DNA of 64,000 bases from Stutzerimonas kunmingensis (GTDB lineage Bacteria > Pseudomonadota > Gammaproteobacteria > Pseudomonadales > Pseudomonadaceae). This document shows positions 60,397-64,000 of this stretch, piece after piece. The DNA lies in the NCBI RefSeq assembly GCF_900114065.1, contig NZ_FORS01000003.1, forward strand, positions 186,001 through 250,000, in the 5' to 3' direction. The position numbers and the translations under genes are program-made. The notes beneath the pieces were generated by a model. It saw nothing but the letters and a program-made list of their open reading frames with translations. It was not told the DNA's origin and made no database searches. Every line of letters starts with the position of its first letter. Position 1 is the first letter of the stretch.

Positions 60397-60429
60397 GACG
60401 CCCGCCACGCTAATGCGCTGGCGGGCGTC
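60397..60429 (+). terminator. Hairpin after pstS
   Basis: GACGCCCGCCA (60397-60407) pairs perfectly with TGGCGGGCGTC (60419-60429) around an 11-base loop, 40 bases after the pstS stop. It is followed by GTCGTG rather than a T run, and overlaps the beginning of the downstream Pho box array. Confidence 0.6.
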
Positions 60430-60432
60430 GTC

Positions 60433-60477
60433 GTGTCACCCGGCTGTAATTTTTCTGTCACACGGCTGCATTAAATT
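60433..60477 (+). promoter_or_regulatory. Pho box array and -10 of pstC
   Basis: Four half-sites spaced 11 bases: GTGTCAC (60433), CTGTAAT (60444), CTGTCAC (60455) and CTGCATT (60466). A -10 TAAATT (60472-60477) lies ten bases after the third unit. It predicts a PhoB-activated promoter for pstC-pstA separate from that of pstS. Confidence 0.78.
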
Positions 60478-60558
60478 AGCGACCGACCGGCCATCAAGCC
60501 TGGAAACGACTCGCGCCAAGCAGCGCAGTTAAGCGGCCCGAGCGGCCAGGACCTTCGC

Positions 60559-62835
60559 ATGAACGATATAGAGACCATGAGCGCGAATTCCGATGTGCAA
60601 CGGCTGGACTTCAACACCCCGGCTCTGCAGCGCAAACGTCGCATCCGTGCGCTGAAAGATAACTTGGCGCGCTGGTATGTCTCCATTGGTGGTCTCGCCG
60701 TGCTCGGCGCGATCTGCCTGATCTTCTTTTATCTTGCTCAGGTCGTGACGCCCATGTTTCAGGGCGCCGAGCTGGACGCGCGCGACGCGCAACAGCCTGC
60801 CTGGCTGGCCGGTGCTGGCGAACCGCTGCTCCTGGCCATGGAAGAGCAGAATCAGGTTGCGATGCGCCTGGGCAGCGATGCCACTGTGCGCTTCTTCAGC
60901 GTGAAAACCGGCGAGGCTATACGCAGCGTCGAGCTGCCATTGCCAGCGGACAGCCGGATTGTTTCGGTCGGCCAGGACACGCCAGGCAACCGCCGCATGG
61001 TGCTGGGCCTGAGCAACGGCCAGGTCCTGGTTATCGAACACAACTACAAGGTCAGCTATCCGGACGGTAAGAAAACCATCACGCCTCAGTTGGACTACCC
61101 CTTTGGTGAAGAACCGCTGAACCTGGACCCGCTAGGTCGGCCAATCGAGCACGCCGCCATCAGCCTGAACGGCGACACGCTTATGGTCGCCGGGGCAAGC
61201 GACGTGGCGCTGCACGCGTTGAAGATCGCCTCAAGCGAAAACCTGATGACTGGCGAAGTCACGCTGGAAGAGGAGCGCATGGAGCTCCCCCAGCTATCGG
61301 AGCCGATCAAGGCGTTGCGCATCGACCCGCGTCACATGTGGATGTTCGCCGTAAGCGGGCGGGCCAGTGTCGATGTCTTCGACCTGCGCCGCAAGCAACT
61401 CAATGGCCGCTACAAGCTGCTCGGTGGCACGGGTGAAATCACCACGGTAGCCTCGCTGCTCGGTGGCATATCGCTGATGGTCGGCGACTCTTCCGGTGGC
61501 ATCGGCCAGTGGTTCATGGTGCGCGGGGACGATGGCCAGGCGGAGCTGAAGAACGTACGCAACTTCAAGCTGGCCGATCAGCCGGTCAGGCAGATCCTTC
61601 CGGAGGAGCGACGTAAAGGTTTCCTCGCCCTCGACAGCGATGGCACTTTGGGCATCTTCCATAGCACGGCCCATCGCACCCTATTGACTGAACAGGTGGC
61701 TGACGGCGCCGCTGTTGCCGCGATGTCACCGCGTGCCACCCGCTTGCTGGTGGAATCGGGTGACCAGCTGCAGCGCTTCGTCATCGACAACCCGCACCCG
61801 GAGATCTCCTGGAGCGCGCTGTGGGGCAAAGTCTGGTACGAGAGCTATCCGGAACCGGATTACGTCTGGCAGTCCACTTCGGCAAACGGTGATTTCGAAC
61901 CCAAGCTGAGTCTCTCGCCGCTCGCCTTCGGCACGCTCAAGGCTGCCTTCTACGCGATGCTCCTGGCCGCACCGCTGGCGATCTGCGCGGCTTTCTACAC
62001 CGCCTACTTCATGGCGCCTACGTTGCGTCGCAAGGTCAAGCCGGTCATCGAACTGATGGAAGCGCTGCCGACGGTGATTCTCGGGTTCTTCGCCGGCCTG
62101 TTCCTGGCTCCCTTCCTGGAGAACCACTTGCCGGGCACCTTCAGCCTGCTGCTGTTGACGCCGATCGGCGTTCTACTCGCCAGCTGGGCCTGGAGTCGGC
62201 TGCCTGAGCGTCTGCGGCTTAGCGTTCCGGATGGCTGGGAAGCCGTGCTGCTGATTCCTGTGATCCTGCTGGTTGGATGGGGCTCGATTGCCGCCAGCGG
62301 TCACTTGGAGAACTGGCTGTTCGATGGCGACATGCGTCATTGGCTGTCCAACGATCTGGGTATTCCGTTCGATCAGCGCAACGCTCTGGTGATCGGACTG
62401 GCAATGGGCTTTGCGGTGATCCCGACCATCTATTCGATCGCCGAAGACGCCGTGTTCAGCGTGCCCAAGAGCCTCACCCTGGGCTCCCTGGCGCTCGGTG
62501 CCACGCCCTGGCAGACGCTCACCCGCGTGGTGCTGCTGACCGCCAGCCCTGGCATCTTCTCCGCGCTGATGATCGGCATGGGCCGGGCCGTGGGCGAAAC
62601 CATGATCGTGCTGATGGCCACCGGCAACACGCCGATCATGGAGGCCAACATCTTCGAAGGCATGCGCACCCTGGCGGCCAACGTGGCAGTGGAGATGCCG
62701 GAGTCGGAAGTAGGTGGAACGCATTACCGCGTGCTGTTCCTCGCCGCGATGGTGCTGCTGATGTTCACCTTTGTGATGAACACCCTGGCTGAAGTTATCC
62801 GTCAGCGCCTGCGCCGCAAGTACGCCAGCCTGTAG
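60559..62835 (+). CDS. pstC: Phosphate ABC transporter permease PstC, extended form
   Basis: Inner-membrane permease, 758 residues, more than twice the E. coli PstC length. After a first helix near 40-60 comes a large periplasmic insertion (about 65-450) with repeated beta-strand-like segments such as MAGASDVALHALK and VVSVGQD-type motifs, suggesting a propeller-like domain. The permease core is in the last 300 residues, with MEALPTVILGFFAGLFLAPFL and GATPWQTLTRVVLLTASPGI (EAA-type loop) and VGETMIVLMATGNTPIM. Long PstC proteins are known in Pseudomonas. ATG 60559 lies about 80 bases after the predicted -10. Confidence 0.93.
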   Translation: MNDIETMSANSDVQRLDFNTPALQRKRRIRALKDNLARWYVSIGGLAVLGAICLIFFYLAQVVTPMFQGAELDARDAQQPAWLAGAGEPLLLAMEEQNQVAMRLGSDATVRFFSVKTGEAIRSVELPLPADSRIVSVGQDTPGNRRMVLGLSNGQVLVIEHNYKVSYPDGKKTITPQLDYPFGEEPLNLDPLGRPIEHAAISLNGDTLMVAGASDVALHALKIASSENLMTGEVTLEEERMELPQLSEPIKALRIDPRHMWMFAVSGRASVDVFDLRRKQLNGRYKLLGGTGEITTVASLLGGISLMVGDSSGGIGQWFMVRGDDGQAELKNVRNFKLADQPVRQILPEERRKGFLALDSDGTLGIFHSTAHRTLLTEQVADGAAVAAMSPRATRLLVESGDQLQRFVIDNPHPEISWSALWGKVWYESYPEPDYVWQSTSANGDFEPKLSLSPLAFGTLKAAFYAMLLAAPLAICAAFYTAYFMAPTLRRKVKPVIELMEALPTVILGFFAGLFLAPFLENHLPGTFSLLLLTPIGVLLASWAWSRLPERLRLSVPDGWEAVLLIPVILLVGWGSIAASGHLENWLFDGDMRHWLSNDLGIPFDQRNALVIGLAMGFAVIPTIYSIAEDAVFSVPKSLTLGSLALGATPWQTLTRVVLLTASPGIFSALMIGMGRAVGETMIVLMATGNTPIMEANIFEGMRTLAANVAVEMPESEVGGTHYRVLFLAAMVLLMFTFVMNTLAEVIRQRLRRKYASL

Positions 62836-62912
62836 CAAAGAAAAGAGCCACGCCTTCGGGCGTAGACGCAGCCGAATTTGGCTACGAGAGATTTCGACAA
62901 AGGTATCGATCC

Positions 62913-64000
62913 GTGAAAAAGGATTCGCTGAACACCTGGATCAAGAGCGGCACCCCCTGGATCTGGATGAACGCTGGCGCCGTTTCCATCGCCGTGATCA
63001 TGACGCTCGGGTTGCTGGCGGTGATAGCGGTGCGTGGTCTGGAGCATTTCTGGCCGTCCGACGTTGTTGTGGCTGATTACCAGATTCCCGGTGCAGAGCC
63101 GCGCGTGATGGCTGGTGAGGTGGTGCAGGTAGAAGAAGTGCCACGCGCGCGTCTGGCAGCCAGCGGGCTTCCGGTCGACGTCGAGGGCGGCGAGTTCATG
63201 ACTCGCGAGCTGCTCAAGGTCGGCAACCGCGAAGTTTACGGTGCGGACTTCTCCTGGGTCGTCGGGGAGTGGTTGAGCAATCAGCGCAAGCCCGCCGATC
63301 TGGTCGCACTGGAGCGCCGCGAATGGGGAAACTTCTATGGCGAGCTGCTCGCTGTGAAGGAAGAGGGCAATCTGGTTGCAGAGGGCGCGGCCGCCTGGGG
63401 TGAGCTTCAACAGCGCATCGACCGCATCGACGAGCTGCATGCCCGGATCGCTCGGCTGGAGGCGGTGGACATCGGCCGGATCAACCACGGTCTGGAGCGT
63501 CTGCGTCTGAAGACCCGCAAACTTGAGCTGGATGGGCAGCTCGATGCGGCTGCACAAGCCGCTCTGGATGCCGAGCGTGCTGAGTGGGACGCCGAATACA
63601 AACAGCTGGAAAGCCAGCTGGTCGCGCTGTACGGGGAGTTCAACCGCGACAGCGTCACCATGCGCACCATGGACGGCCAGGAAAAGGAAATCAGCCTGGG
63701 CAAGGTTGTCCGAGCGTACCGTCCGAACGCGATGTCGTTGCCTGAAAAGATGGGTTTCTACTTTGCCAAGCTCTGGGAGTTCGTCAGCGACGAGCCGCGT
63801 GAGGCCAACACTGAGGGCGGCATCTTCCCCGCGATCTTCGGTACCGTGCTGATGACCCTGATCATGGCGGTGATCGTGACGCCATTCGGCGTGATCGCCG
63901 CGGTCTACCTGCGCGAATACGCCAAGCAGGGCGTGCTGACCCGCATCATCCGCATTGCGGTGAACAACCTCGCCGGCGTGCCCTCGATCGTTTACGGCGT
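62913..64000 (+). CDS. pstA: Phosphate ABC transporter permease PstA, 3' end missing
   Basis: Inner-membrane permease cut by the window end; 362 codons are present. It starts at GTG 62913 (KKDSLNTWIKSGTPWIWMN); a first helix (about 22-42) is followed by a periplasmic insertion of about 230 residues with a coiled-coil part (RIDRIDELHARIARLEAVD) and then the permease core beginning GGIFPAIFGTVLMTLIMAVIV and EYAKQGVLTRIIRIAVNNLAGVPSIVYG. Like PstC it is much longer than the enteric form at its N terminus. It follows pstC by 77 bases and is probably cotranscribed. Confidence 0.93.
   Translation, partial: MKKDSLNTWIKSGTPWIWMNAGAVSIAVIMTLGLLAVIAVRGLEHFWPSDVVVADYQIPGAEPRVMAGEVVQVEEVPRARLAASGLPVDVEGGEFMTRELLKVGNREVYGADFSWVVGEWLSNQRKPADLVALERREWGNFYGELLAVKEEGNLVAEGAAAWGELQQRIDRIDELHARIARLEAVDIGRINHGLERLRLKTRKLELDGQLDAAAQAALDAERAEWDAEYKQLESQLVALYGEFNRDSVTMRTMDGQEKEISLGKVVRAYRPNAMSLPEKMGFYFAKLWEFVSDEPREANTEGGIFPAIFGTVLMTLIMAVIVTPFGVIAAVYLREYAKQGVLTRIIRIAVNNLAGVPSIVYG

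Overview
This window comes from a high-GC gammaproteobacterial chromosome of the Pseudomonas/Stutzerimonas group. Evidence for this is the characteristic Pseudomonas gene sets (pepP-ubiH-DUF4442-ubiI; gcvT-gcvH-gcvP; engB/cytochrome c4/dsbA/dgcH/ampDh2/kinB-algB; opdH-tctCBA with tctDE; recC-recB-recD; pstS-pstC-pstA) and a cytochrome c4 that looks almost identical to my memory of the Pseudomonas stutzeri protein. No tRNA, rRNA, CRISPR array, insertion sequence or prophage is visible. The two ends are open: pepP lacks its start and pstA lacks its end.

Layout. 1-3.9 kb: pepP and ubiquinone hydroxylation genes. 4.0-6.7 kb: a ferric-iron ABC importer (binding protein and fused permease). 6.9-11.4 kb: glycine cleavage operon. 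11.6-17.6 kb: engB facing cytochrome c4, dsbA, a phosphatase/nuclease-fold protein, a diguanylate cyclase and the AmpDh2 amidase. 17.6-21.1 kb: kinB-algB on the minus strand. 21.2-22.6 kb: three very small genes behind two good sigma-54 promoters, one with an IHF site and an upstream inverted repeat. 23-28 kb: a SpmA/SpmB-type membrane protein and a TAXI-TRAP importer. 28-36.5 kb: a sensory cluster made of two Aer-like chemoreceptors and two 7TMR-DISM diguanylate cyclases, each a tandem paralogous pair, with terminator-ended structured non-coding stretches before and between the receptors. 36.5-44.1 kb: the tricarboxylate transport system with its two-component regulator. 44.1-46.8 kb: a Na/phosphate cotransporter and a secreted double-Cache protein. 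47-55.9 kb: recC-recB-recD, with a REP/BIME-like element between recB and recD. 56-59.2 kb: small membrane protein, AEC carrier, another diguanylate cyclase, a thioesterase. 59.3-64 kb: phosphate importer genes behind multi-unit Pho boxes.

Themes. Four diguanylate cyclases, all with GGEEF and an RxxD I-site, and no EAL or HD-GYP protein, make the window rich in c-di-GMP synthesis. All four solute-binding-protein genes (iron, TAXI, tricarboxylate, phosphate) are followed by a strong hairpin before the permease gene, which fits higher expression of the binding protein. The most interesting candidates for undescribed biology are the sigma-54 small-protein module next to algB (21.2-22.6 kb) and the structured RNA candidates in the receptor/cyclase cluster (28.1-30.4 kb). 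All family and synteny statements come from reading and memory; no database search was run.
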